DNA from: Bedellia somnulentella
Taxonomy: Eukaryota > Arthropoda > Insecta > Lepidoptera > Bedelliidae
DNA length: 64,000 nt
Direction of reading: 5' to 3'
Assembly (NCBI GenBank): GCA_963576735.1
Contig: OY755170.1
Span: 13,376,567 to 13,440,566 of the forward strand
Shown here one piece after another: positions 13,015-24,155 of this stretch (the first letter of the stretch is position 1; every line of letters starts with the position of its first letter). The notes beneath the pieces are model-generated. The model did not search any database. It saw only the letters and a program-made list of their open reading frames with translations, and had not been told where the DNA came from. The position numbers were made by a program, and so were the translations under genes.

Positions 13015-13405
13015 GGATAAAGAATTACTATCTCTGAAGCTGCGGCTACCCTTTTTTGGGATTTATAGCCGTTAGTATATACCTACTCATGAATGATTGA
13101 TAGATGAATTTCATATATTCCTTTTTGTAGTGGTTATAACAGTCAATCGCATCAAATTGCTAACATACAGAGATGTCAAAAATCTCTTTACTATAAAATG
13201 CATGTACTTGATATTTCATAAGAATCATGAAGCAAACCTTTTTGTACCAAGTTTCTAAGTCACATCCAATGTCTTATTCCTCGGTTCTGGCTAGTTTATG
13301 TATGCATGTATGTTTGTAAGTTCAAAAATGAGAATATCTTTAGTAAGTATACATAGCAGTTTCACGTTGCGGTGGCGACCCGTTAGTGATTGTGTGAGAG
13401 TTTGT
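13015..13405 (+). repeat. Rep-A fragment with extension (inverse of 8928-9300)
   Basis: Positions 13015-13082 carry the Rep-A segment GGGATTTATAGCCG. The following 320 bp are a diverged inverted match of 8928-9231. Confidence 0.6.
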
Positions 13406-13644
13406 AGCCGATCAGTCATACATGGCAGTTCTTAAATAAATTGTAATTTGATAATATTTACAAACTAACTGACCCGACAGCCCTCGAACTGTCACAAATG
13501 TTTAGTCTGGACTGAAGTATTAATAACAAAAAATAAATAAATCATACCGCGATGTAGAAAGCGACTACTCGCGCCATCTAAAGGTAGTTATACAATACAT
13601 ACATTAGTAAGAATTTGGTCTGGAATGTTTCTATTCACCCCGCA

Positions 13645-13945
13645 TCGCTAAACTTAGCGTCGCGCTAAAAAGTTATGATTTTTTGATGCTCCTGTGGGAA
13701 CCCTTGTGAAATCCAGGATAAATGATATCCTATATATTGGCCAGGTATATAAACAACATTCATGCCAATATTTCATCAAGGTTTGTCTGGTAGAGTTAAC
13801 GTGATGACCGGACATACAGACAGACAGACAGAATTTTTTTTCAAAAAGCACATATTTGGCTTCAGTATCGAAAATAAAACATATTCCACCGATTTTTTTT
13901 TCTTAGATGTACAGTTTTGACCTCGGTACAGTCTTGTTATAGTAT
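13645..13945. repeat. Dispersed repeat C, copy 3 (inverted)
   Basis: Reverse complement of the core of 8066-8360, with (CAGA)n near 13815-13831. Confidence 0.6.
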
Positions 13946-14729
13946 AGATAGATTTTGCAATAATACTGGCATATTTTTTAACACCTATTATACAAGATGG
14001 TAAAATATAATTTGCTTATCATCATGCCCTAATAATCAATTAAGGAAAGAAAAAAAAATAGACACCAGTAGGATTCGAACACACATACTCCCAGTCAACA
14101 CCCGGACCGATTGATTAGGAATAATCCCGATAGGAGATTTTCATGAACAAACGTTCTAAATATATCATACCCTAATGTTAAATAAATCATTAAACACAAG
14201 TTTATGTAGCATATTTTTATTTCTCTTTTTATGTATCCGTGTATTTTTGCTCGGAACTCGTTGTAAACTGAGAATAGATTATTTTATACCTAGCCGGGTA
14301 ATCAGGGGTTGCGATTTAGATAGATCAAATAAGTTACGTCAACCAAACTTAAAGTTCTCTATCTCATCAATTGATTGTACTCTTACAATGAAATACCATG
14401 GAACCATTCCTCAGAAACAGAAAAAGATAGGATGAAAGCAGTAACATTTATTAACATTAAGAACACAGAGACAATGAAAACTAAAAATTAAACACACGAC
14501 AAATATACAATCTATGCTAAATCTATTCTATAAATGGAAATTGTTGTATAATCACGTGTTTAATCTGCATATTTTCTACCTCATGGTCTTGCACAGGGAA
14601 TTAAATTAAATATAAATTTGCTTGTCTCGAATGCCGTTAAAAATAAACCTGTCTCAGAAGTCATTTTAACTCGAGCGTTATTCATACATACATACTACTA
14701 TTTCATACATACTAACCTTTATTGTATTA
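13946..14729. other. Intergenic DNA with a tRNA-like remnant
   Basis: A minus-strand B-box-like motif (GGATTCGAAC near 14071) suggests a SINE head remnant at 14055-14125. Nothing else was recognised; the 86-codon frame at 14175-14435 has no motif. Confidence 0.4.
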
Positions 14730-14905
14730 AGTGGCTGAGGAATTAGAAATTCTTCAGCCACTTTTGGAAAGTTGAGTGGGGCAAAGATGCTAAAGTAAAG
14801 GTTGTTGGTGATGGGTCTCCAACCGCATCGCTCAAAAGCCGCCTTTTACGTCCATCCACCGGAAGAAATGGGGTAGTGTTATTCTAAGCCCAAACTACAC
14901 AGCAT
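14730..14905 (-). repeat. Rep-A copy
   Basis: Runs from GTGGCTGAGGAATTAG to AAGCCCAAACTACACAGCA, with a short internal deletion in the segment before CGCCTTTTACG. Confidence 0.7.
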
Positions 14906-15616
14906 TTTTTTGTAATAATAATTATCAGAAAATATTTCACATATACACGTTTCACAGCCACAATAACCGCGCTATCATCATTTACAGACATTGAATTTCG
15001 TTTTATTGCATTGCAATTAAATTCGTTTTTAAAACTAATTAATTGGGTTTTCACAGGAACAGGGGTTTCACAACCCACAACCGCCCTCTGATGCTTTGTA
15101 AGCTAAGCGGTTAACATATATATTGAATTGGAATAGGAAGATAACGTATGTAGTAAATAAAAAATACATCAGTTTTATGCTTATACATTAGAACTTTAAA
15201 TATAACATAACAAAATAAAGCTTAGGTCGTTTGCCCCCCCACCTTGAAAAATTCCCGAGTCCGGCTTTATATGGCATAGCATTTTATAGATGGCAGATGC
15301 CGAATATATCAATGATTTCTCCGAATACACGTGACCCATTGGTAGTGATAGTCCAGACAAACGGCTACACATGATAACCCTGAAACTCCATAGACGTTAA
15401 CGTTTCGTAGCAAACAGTACAATACGATCAAAATTCGATATCTGATATTGCTGAGCTGATTGTAGCTTTATATTAGAGCTGAGATATATAGAGAATAGAG
15501 ATGCTACAAACATAATTCATTGTTCAAAGTGACAACGTGACGTAATATTTTGTTGTTTGTAAATATTTTTATTTCGTTATATGAGTTTCCATAATTATAG
15601 TATTATAGCTACGTAC
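14906..15616. other. Intergenic DNA
   Basis: No gene or family member recognised. Confidence 0.4.
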
Positions 15617-15772
15617 TGTCGGCTTAGAATAACACTACCCTATTTTTTTGGATGTTAGTGAGAGGCGGCTAAGGGTATTGGGGCTTTAGGAGTGGTTTTT
15701 AGGCGATGCGGTAGGAGACCTATCACTAAAAACCTTTGTTTTACAGTCTTTTCCCCACACAACATACCAAAA
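15617..15772 (+). repeat. Rep-A copy
   Basis: Starts TGTCGGCTTAGAATAACACT and ends within the CTTTTCCCC segment; truncated before the tail. Confidence 0.7.
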
Positions 15773-18700
15773 TGACTGATGAATTTCTTATTTCGAAGCA
15801 CTGGCGATAGCTCTAGGATGAGGGATACCTCTAGGGATTTAAAGCTGCAAGTATATGTTTGTATGCATAATCATATCCAAATATTTTGTAAACCAAGTCT
15901 TCCCGTATCAGTTTTTGCAACTCATAAAAGATCTGTAAAAACTCACATTATGTATTTTGAACGTAAACAGTCCATACAGATTTAAGGTAGCTGAATACAA
16001 CCCAGACAAGCCGTGTTAACAAGTAAAAAACCCGACCATAGACGTCAGTCACGAACAAAGAAAAATCCTTCAACGAGTGGAAATTGCAACGCGGTATTAT
16101 GAAGCACTTTGTGAATGGATACCTTTGAGGGTCTATCACATTCAGTTCAACCGGACAAGCTTTGTTGTAATTAATAAATTTGATACCTCAACTTCAATAG
16201 GAAGCACGATGACGGGCGTACGCTTTGTGTCCTGAGCTAATATTACCTACCACACACACATGACAACCGACCACCCCTTTCAATGATTAAATAGCGTCAA
16301 AGGCTTTGTAGTGCTTACTACGAATTTATTGTGAATTTGTATTTGTATTTTGAACACGAAATAATAATCATTAACAAGAATAGTAATAACATATAAACCA
16401 CATGAAAGTTTCGTATGCAACTTTTCGGAATTCTATTTGTGAGTGAGTGTCCTCTTACATTTAAATTTTCAAGTGGCCAGAAAATAATTATTATGGTAAT
16501 AAAAAAATAATATTGCGTGTGGCATGTGGTATAATAATATGGCCTCTAGTGTGGCCACTAATGGCGTATATAGATAAATGAAAGTTGCCTCCGAAAATCT
16601 TCATTTGCGACATAAGTGCTAAGATTTTACGTTTAAAATTTTCGATAACTTTTGGAACATGATTCGATTGTGTTGCTTCATTGATTTATTCTTTGAAACA
16701 ACTGTAGATGGTATTGGTAGGAGTAATACTCGTATGTAAAACATAATATCTACCATATTTTAAAACTTTTCGTGTTCTTCAACATTATTTCTATGAGACT
16801 TTGCACCCCGCATAACTTAAACGAGTGTCAATAAACCGCTTCTTTCCTACAGAAGTCTATGTAATGCGTTTGACTTTCGTGTGAATTGCGTCTTGATAAT
16901 GCGAATTGAATATCAAGGTTTCACTATAAATTTTCGATCATAACGCATTTCAGATAACAGTAACGAAAATAAAAAATGGAATGTAGTAAATATTTTTGCC
17001 AGGTAATAACTAAATGGTAAATGCACAAGTATAACACTCGGCTTTAAAATATCTACAGCACGATATGAGTGTATGTGAACTTTGTGTAGATTAAATTATT
17101 GATTAAGCCCATGGAGTAATGTAAGTGCGGTGATTGTTCACGGCAGCTCCGAATCCACCGCTCCTGCACGCCCGGACCTCGGCGTGCGGTGCGAACCAAT
17201 CAAGTAATGGAGCAAAAACATTCGCACTATACAATCACCGAACTGTATTCCACTAAAACATACATAGCTTATTTGTTGAAAAGTTTTGTTTTGTTGAATT
17301 TGTAAGTACTAAGTGTGTAGGTGGCAGAATTTTTACTCATTTTTGTTCGGTATAATGCTATTTTATAATATATAACAACAAAACAGATACTGTTTACATA
17401 TTTTTTACTGTCATAATTACATGAGGTAGAAGGTAACTTAGCATAGTATGGTCATAGGCATGAATATATTCATGCCATACCTATTTACAATTGATAACTA
17501 GGAGTGCCAGGATGGTACAAAGTGGCTTGATATAATTGTTATACCCCAACGGGAATTAATGGCGAGAGTATATGTACGTATGTTAATGTTCACGAAATGC
17601 AGTGCTGATCCCTTTTGATTCAATTTGCAGTCATCTAAACAAAATATTTTTAGCTATATTGGCAAATTTTAAATTAATAAGTTCCTAAATTATGTTAAAA
17701 AAATTGAACTTATAGATCATTTGAAGAGAATTGGTTTGCTGATGTCCGAACAACGATAAACTTCCTTTGTGTATGGAGCGGAGATCATCAATTTTATATG
17801 CTTCTGGCTTTTGTGGAGTTGCGCGCCTATTCAAAGGTCACTAAGAGATTAATGGTCTAGGATCTTCTATTTACTGCAGAGAGGACAGAGTAAAGAGGAC
17901 TTAAACTTTTCAATTCATTGTATGATATAGCGAATAGGACATGTATTTGATGTAAATTGTATTATAAAATAAAATTCAGAATTCGTTTGGTGGTCTGGCT
18001 CAAATTAATCACGTACAACAATTAATAATGAACTTATAATAAGACATAAATATCTATATTAAACAAAAACAAATAAGTGATGCAAAATAAATTATAAATA
18101 ACATTGAAACTATTAAAGCCAAGAAAATATATTCAGAAAGCTTGATAAAAATATTGTTAAAATAATATCTGCTGGTGAAGCTACAGTGGCAAACTACTAA
18201 TTTGTTTTTACCGATACTAAATGAACAAAACACAAAGTAATCAAAGTTAAGAAAGCTGCTAGTTGCACTCTCCATATCATTTGGAATTCACTTGGGCGAG
18301 ACTAAAATATTTCTCTACCAAGTCTTTCTTTGAATAAATAATGGAATTAAAAGCCTTTTATGATCGTAAATGGATCCATCTACGAGAGAAAAAATTCTCA
18401 GTGCCTTTATTATTATTTTGACTCGGTAACTTTCAGGAGTTATAGAGCACTTATAGAGCTTACCGCGCTGCGGTCACGTTTTAAATTATGACAAGGCTTT
18501 TATTGTTAAGTGATAAAATATTATTTATTTTTAACTTACTTTTATATTATTACTAACCACAACAGTAAGAACACAGGGACAAAATATTCGTTTACACTTT
18601 TTGGAATCAAACGAGTAAATAATGTTTATAAAAATACTGCTCAGGTAATTAATATCTGAGGTTTTTAAACAAAAAGAAATATTTTAGTTAGGATTTTCAT

Positions 18701-20407
18701 TAATATTAATGAATATTTACGGTTTTGTATTATAATTATGATAATTAGTAAGATAAGAATTACAATTATATTTTACACGTGTAAGTTGACAAAACGCGAA
18801 GGCGCGAGAGTTTTTAAACATCTCCTGTCTGCCTTTTTTCTTGTACAATATATTTTCTCGATAGGGTATTATCACTGTTTTGTTAAATGTTATTCTCACG
18901 CCATTAATTTCGGGTCAACCACCAGAGTGTCCTCACGGTATTTTCCGACAACCCCATTAACAACCTCAAGAAATAATCAACAAGTATAATTAAAAAAAAA
19001 AACAAATTTAGATTTTTAAATCAATTCACACTTCCACAATTCCACTCATGTCTGGGGCAGTACCATTCAAAACATATAAAAACACGTTGAATTTTTAAGT
19101 AAGAACTTTACAAATTGAATAGCTGTGGAAACTAGTTTCACAAGAAGTCGATATCTACGAAATAGGTAATATCTACGACGTAGCTCGACATCTCGTAGCT
19201 TGTGAACCGTAGTCCTAGCGCCCGCCCTAGGCAATACGTCGCAGTTGAGATTCATTTACAGCAAGGCCAATCCGTCCGTAGGATGGAGCAAATGAAATCA
19301 GTTACGAACGTCGTACCCAACTAAATATGATCATGCCAGTCATGATCTATGGCCGGCCACTCCTCAACAGTTTATGCTCCGGCTTAATTTAATTTTGATA
19401 GAAAACGATATCAAAACTAACTAATACTGACCATCTAAGGCTTGTGAAAGCGACATAACTTTGAAATGTTATTGGACGTAAAATCTTGACTAGGAAGCTA
19501 TCGAAGTTGACGTTATTTAGAACTAAATCGAACTGTGAAACTTTTAATGGGATAAGAAATTTTATAATTATTTTGTTGCGTGTATCATACGTCGATATTT
19601 CGTTTGACAACTTTCAACTATGTTGATAACTTTCCAGACATGAAAAGTTATTTATAAGTTCCTAGTTGTATTGATAACTTTTCAGACAGTCTGATTTAAA
19701 TGAAAATATAAATATTTGCTGATATTACTTGAACAAATTTGATTTTCTTTTGTCGTAGCTTCAATATGTAGGAGACACCGAGAGAAACTGAAATCAATGA
19801 GAAGATGTACTGATTTTGACTTATATATTCACTTTCCATGTGTTTTATAAATATATTTAAAAAAAAAAATATGATTTTGTAACTGGTTATAATTTAATAC
19901 TACAACGTAATGTTTTTTTTGAACAATATTTAAATAAATAAAAAATCCTAACGGCACCTAGCTTCAATGGTTATACTAACGAAAAAACTTGTCATTTCGT
20001 CTGTTTTGATACTGAGTGTAGACTCGTTTGATAGAGACGGTCTGAGGAGGTCACTTGTAGTAAATACGAAATACATATTTTTATCGTAACATATTTAATA
20101 TTGGATATGCATAGCTCCAGCCAAACCACCGCGAACTTTTAATTAATGCAGCCACGAACATAACTCCACATTAATTAATAGTATGTCATGCAAATTGGTT
20201 TTAATACAGTCGGGCGGGAATATTTTTGGTAGAATACCATTTTTCTCAGAGATGATAATTATTTACAACAACAAAGCAAGAGCTGCATTTCATCTTTATT
20301 TAATTTCAAAGAACTCAGTGAATGTTTAACGAGTACGTGGAATTCAAATATGAAATATTTACTTCAAAATCGACTGGAACTACTGTAGTTGTTTTTAGAG
20401 GAAATTA
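15773..20407. other. Long AT-rich stretch, largely unique within the window
   Basis: No coding region recognised and no match to the window's repeat families. A GC-rich patch at 17128-17240 is bounded by a 10-bp inverted repeat (CGGTGATTGT and ACAATCACCG). Confidence 0.45.
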
Positions 20408-20685
20408 ATGAGGACTAGAAGGGTTGCCGGAAGTCTCCTCTCCTCACAGCCCATATGCGTCCCCATCAAGGGGCTCGAGCCTACCGGCCATAGTCCACCA
20501 CGCTGGCCAATTGCGGGTTGGCAGACTAACGACTACTACCGTAATAGTAGCCGGGATCGACGGCTGAACGTGCCCTCCGAAGCACGGAATCATCTTAATT
20601 TTCGGATAATCAGGTAATTCAAGCCCACAATATCCTTCCAGACTCGGTTAAATCTCAAATTGAATTTGTGACTTTACTAAAGGAT
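20408..20685 (-). repeat. SINE-2 body without tRNA-like head
   Basis: Reverse match to the body of 6813-7025. It stops where the tRNA-like head would begin, so it is head-truncated. The frame at 20408-20617 is a shadow of the repeat. Confidence 0.7.
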
Positions 20686-22660
20686 GATACTATTATAATA
20701 GTAAATAATTTTTTATGTGTTTTTAAATAAATTAGTATCATCCTTTGATACCTATGATTGACAGCAAGCCTGTGTTTAAGAGAATTTTAGGAAGTGAAAC
20801 TAATTTACAAACTGCCTCGTAATAAATATATCTCGCCGCAAAACAATTAACTGATACTTCACCTCATTGTAACAAAATATGTGACACCCTATTGTCACAC
20901 CTTACGAACAATACAAACAATCACCATTCCATTGAATGCCAAGTTATATGTATTGAAATGATTCGATTCGGTGAATTGCAGATACAAAAAAATCAAATTG
21001 GGGATTAGTCGAGTAAACGGAACTAATGTTTTGTACGATAAATTGTTATTAGTGGCCTTGGTAGGGCGCGCAGGATAAATAGCACCACGAACACGTGCTC
21101 GGTGCCGCCGTCACGAGGCTCCGGTCCGGCTTCCCCTCGCCATCACAATTTCAAACAACCATAGCATATGATCGTGACGCATCTGAAAACATTATTCTTA
21201 CGAACTCTAGTTGCCTTGTTCTAATAAGTTGTTATGCAATCACAATAGGTAATTCAGTCACTTGGAGGGTTTTAATGGTATGAGAAATATAGCGTTGTTT
21301 TGTTTGTTTTGCCAATAGTATTGTCCACTAATAATAATACTAAGGCCTTGTAACCCATACTTATCACATGCAAAATCACACATAAAAAAATAGTATATTT
21401 TCTCAACTGAACCAAGTTGAAATATAAAAGCGCACAAAGATAGCAACCGTAATATGGCAACTTACAATCAGCTTTGCAAATGCTTTGAGTAGTGATGTAA
21501 GTTCGTGCATGATGCATTCGCGGGGGTGTAGCACCCTATGGGCCGGGCGCGAGGCAAGTTGCGGCGGCGGTGGCGGCCCGCCTATCGCAATATTTAAGTT
21601 TTGTTTCGCAATAAATATAAGCGATGCAGCTGCGTCGAGTTATTTGATTAGCTTTATTTAATATTTTCCGCTAACGGTGTTTATTGTTTTTCTTTATTAC
21701 ATCCCAGCTTTCCGGATGCCGGCCGCCTACGCCCCTTTTAATTGTGTTAGCCTTCGCAGATTATTATAGACGGCGTATCGATTTTATTATTCTTTAAGCC
21801 CGTCGGATGTTATGCTTATATTGACCTCACATCTCGGCATGACGTGAAAGCAGTGTGATGTAATAGTGCACCTAGGGCGAGGTGACGTCAGTGTAGAGCG
21901 ACACTCGACTAGTAATAGTTTGATGGAGCTTTCCGTCGTGTAGCATGTAGTTGTAAAGGCTAGGCCATATTGCATACATAATGCGGTGTGGATGACCGTG
22001 GAGTTTGGTTGTGGTATAGCTCTCGTGGGAAATCATGTTGTGTGTGGAGACAGCGCGCTGCGTGTATGTGATGCGCCACCCCCGCCCGCCCCCCGCTGTC
22101 ACCACCTACGCGATTCCACTATTGTCACTCGCCACTTTTATGTGGACAGCAACCAATTATCACAAATATTGTTTTCATTTTTCAACACAAATTTTGTTTT
22201 TACTTAATCAACCGGCTCAGAGATATCGCTTTTTATTTCATTTCCTGAAATCCAGTTCAGTTAATTTATTAATGCTTATTCAAACGAGATCAATTTGAAA
22301 ACGATGCAATTAAATTACGGCGTATTGTTAAGTATTTTTCATTTGTAGTCTGCGATAGACGTTAATTTTTCCAGAAAACACGATGTTTTAATTAAGATAT
22401 ATTGAAGTTCTGTGATGAATCACATAAACTATTCTTACCACAAATGTGCATATCTAATACTGTTTCTCATTCTATCATCATTATTATAATCAACGCTCTG
22501 ACCCAGTAATAAGGAGGCTACGTCAAATTTTGATATTATTTTAATATCACCCTTTAATTAACATTCATAGTAAGTTTAAATCTTTTTGTTCATGAAAACC
22601 TCATGTGGGGATTATTACTAATAAATAAAGAATAAATAAAGGAAAGAAAAATTTCGACAC
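20686..22660. other. Unique stretch with GC-rich islands
   Basis: Three GC-rich islands stand out from AT-rich surroundings: about 21060-21140, 21520-21580 and 22060-22110. Between them are homeodomain- and E-box-like words (TTTGATTAGC near 21647, GCAGCTGC near 21628). No open frame here looks coding. Regulatory DNA is possible but not shown. Confidence 0.35.
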
Positions 22661-22661
22661 A

Positions 22662-22732
22662 AACGGGATTCGAACCCGCGACCTCGGGTATACGCCCCCG
22701 TCGCTCATGCCAATTGAACTACCGTGTCAATG
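22662..22732 (-). repeat. tRNA-like SINE head
   Basis: On the minus strand a 7-bp acceptor-like stem (GACACGG with its G:U-tolerant complement), a D-arm-like segment and a good T arm (GGTTCGAATCC) can be drawn. The anticodon arm closes with only four pairs around an eight-base loop. A similar head lies at 42447-42520, so this is best read as a tRNA-derived SINE and not a tRNA gene. Confidence 0.55.
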
Positions 22733-22764
22733 GCTGCCAGCGCGAAATTCTTCTATCCTTTATT

Positions 22765-22858
22765 TCTTTTACACGTTTTAGTAGTGTTTGCGTTTCATAC
22801 CTCCGAATTTTTAAAAACGCAAGTAGGAAACGCAAACACTACTAAAACGTGTAAAAGA
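22765..22858. repeat. Perfect inverted repeat, 32-bp arms
   Basis: Arms 22765-22796 and 22827-22858 are exact reverse complements, separated by 30 bases. Transcription of either strand would give a 32-bp perfect hairpin. Origin unknown. Confidence 0.85.
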
Positions 22859-22911
22859 AGTACATTTATTATTAGCTTCTTCTTAAACTTAACCTCCAAA
22901 TGTGGCTGCAG

Positions 22912-22965
22912 AGAAATCTGAAGCTCTGGCTACCCCTTTTTGGGATTTATGGCCGTGAGTATAGA
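22912..22965 (+). repeat. Rep-A tail fragment
   Basis: The segment CTCTGGCTACCCC ... GGCCGTGAGTATA. Confidence 0.65.
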
Positions 22966-23121
22966 GTCTTTTAAGTTTCATAAATATATGTAAGTAAGTA
23001 TGGTACTTTAAACACTTTATTTTTCTCGCCTTCTTGTTGACCTTTGGCTTAAAATATTTATTGGAAATTGGTCTAAGATGCTAATTTTGTAGTTAGATTT
23101 AAGATCCTTTAAATATAACCA

Positions 23122-23485
23122 ACCGTGATAGCTCAATACTCAATGGGTAGAACACCGGTTATCGTGCAAACGACTAGTGTTCAAATCCCGGGTCGGGCCT
23201 ACACAAATTTGTCTTTTCTAAAGACATATGTGTGGTTAATTTATCATGGTTGTTAACGGTGAGGGAAACCCACATGGCTGAGTTGTACTTAGTCATGTGA
23301 CAGTGTATTCGTACAAAACGGCGATAGGCCTGCCCCCTATCACGTGAGTACACTGTCCATGCAAAACGTGGGTACTCTGAACAGCATGTGACAAAGTCAC
23401 TTGATGTTCAGAAGTAATAGTACCCCTGCCAACCCCTTCGGGGATATTCGGCATAAGCGTTTACGTTTACGTTACGTTACGTTAC
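23122..23485 (+). repeat. SINE-1, full-length copy
   Basis: The tRNA-like head has an A-box region near GTGATAGCTCAATAC and a B box (GTTCAAATCCC near 23180), consistent with a polymerase III promoter. The body continues through CACGTGAGTACACTG, and the copy ends in a (GTTAC)n-type tail at about 23465-23485. It is the reference for the other SINE-1 copies in the window. Confidence 0.8.
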
Positions 23486-23928
23486 CCTTTAAATAAGCTT
23501 AAAGAACCCACATCAGGCCCACATGGTAAACTCAGGCCTGAAAACGCCATCTAGGATAGAGGCATTCTTAGTGGAGCTGTGGTAATAAATAGAAATTCGG
23601 TGGGTGTTTGATTTATATTTCGGGTGATTCAGAATAATTAATCATGTAATCGGTCCATTATTGTAGGATATTAAAAACTTTTGAAGTTAGTACGAAATAA
23701 CAGCCCTGGAGTATAATCTCCGTTGCAATAAACAGTTGGGGAGAATATGCCTTGTGTGATATATGATATCCACTATCTTGTATCTTCTATTAGTATTATC
23801 AGCTTATATCAGCTGAGCCTAATGTACAACATATAACTTTTACCAAACCTAAAAAATAATCTTGGATGGTGAGATTTTTCGTCAAAATAATAAGTATACA
23901 TTACTCAATAAAGGTATAATAGTTATTA

Positions 23929-23930
<2 letters not shown>
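23486..23930. other. Intergenic DNA
   Basis: No gene recognised. Confidence 0.4.

Positions 23931-24003
<73 letters not shown>
23931..24003. repeat. (TA)n microsatellite
   Basis: About 73 bases of alternating T and A directly before a Rep-A copy. The reading frame across it (IYIYIY) is an artefact. Confidence 0.95.
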
Positions 24004-24007
<4 letters not shown>

Positions 24008-24155
24008 GAGATGCGGTTGGAGATCCATCACCAACAACCTTTATTTTTACCGTCTTTTCCCCACTCACATTTCCAAAAGTGGCTGAGGAATTTCTAATTC
24101 CTTAGCTCTGGCTACCCCTTCTAGGGATTTACAGCCGTGAGTATATGTATGTATG
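24004..24155 (+). repeat. Rep-A copy with (TATG)n tail
   Basis: Starts in GGGAGATGCGGTTGGAG and ends in GCCGTGAGTATATGTATGTATGT. The simple-repeat tail at one fixed end suggests that Rep-A is the 3' end of a non-LTR element. Confidence 0.75.

Noticed and set aside
22662..22732. Functional tRNA gene on the minus strand
   Set aside because: The T arm and acceptor are good, but the anticodon arm is imperfect and a related head occurs elsewhere as a repeat.
23862..24086. 74-codon frame rich in Ile-Tyr
   Set aside because: It is the translation of a (TA)n microsatellite.
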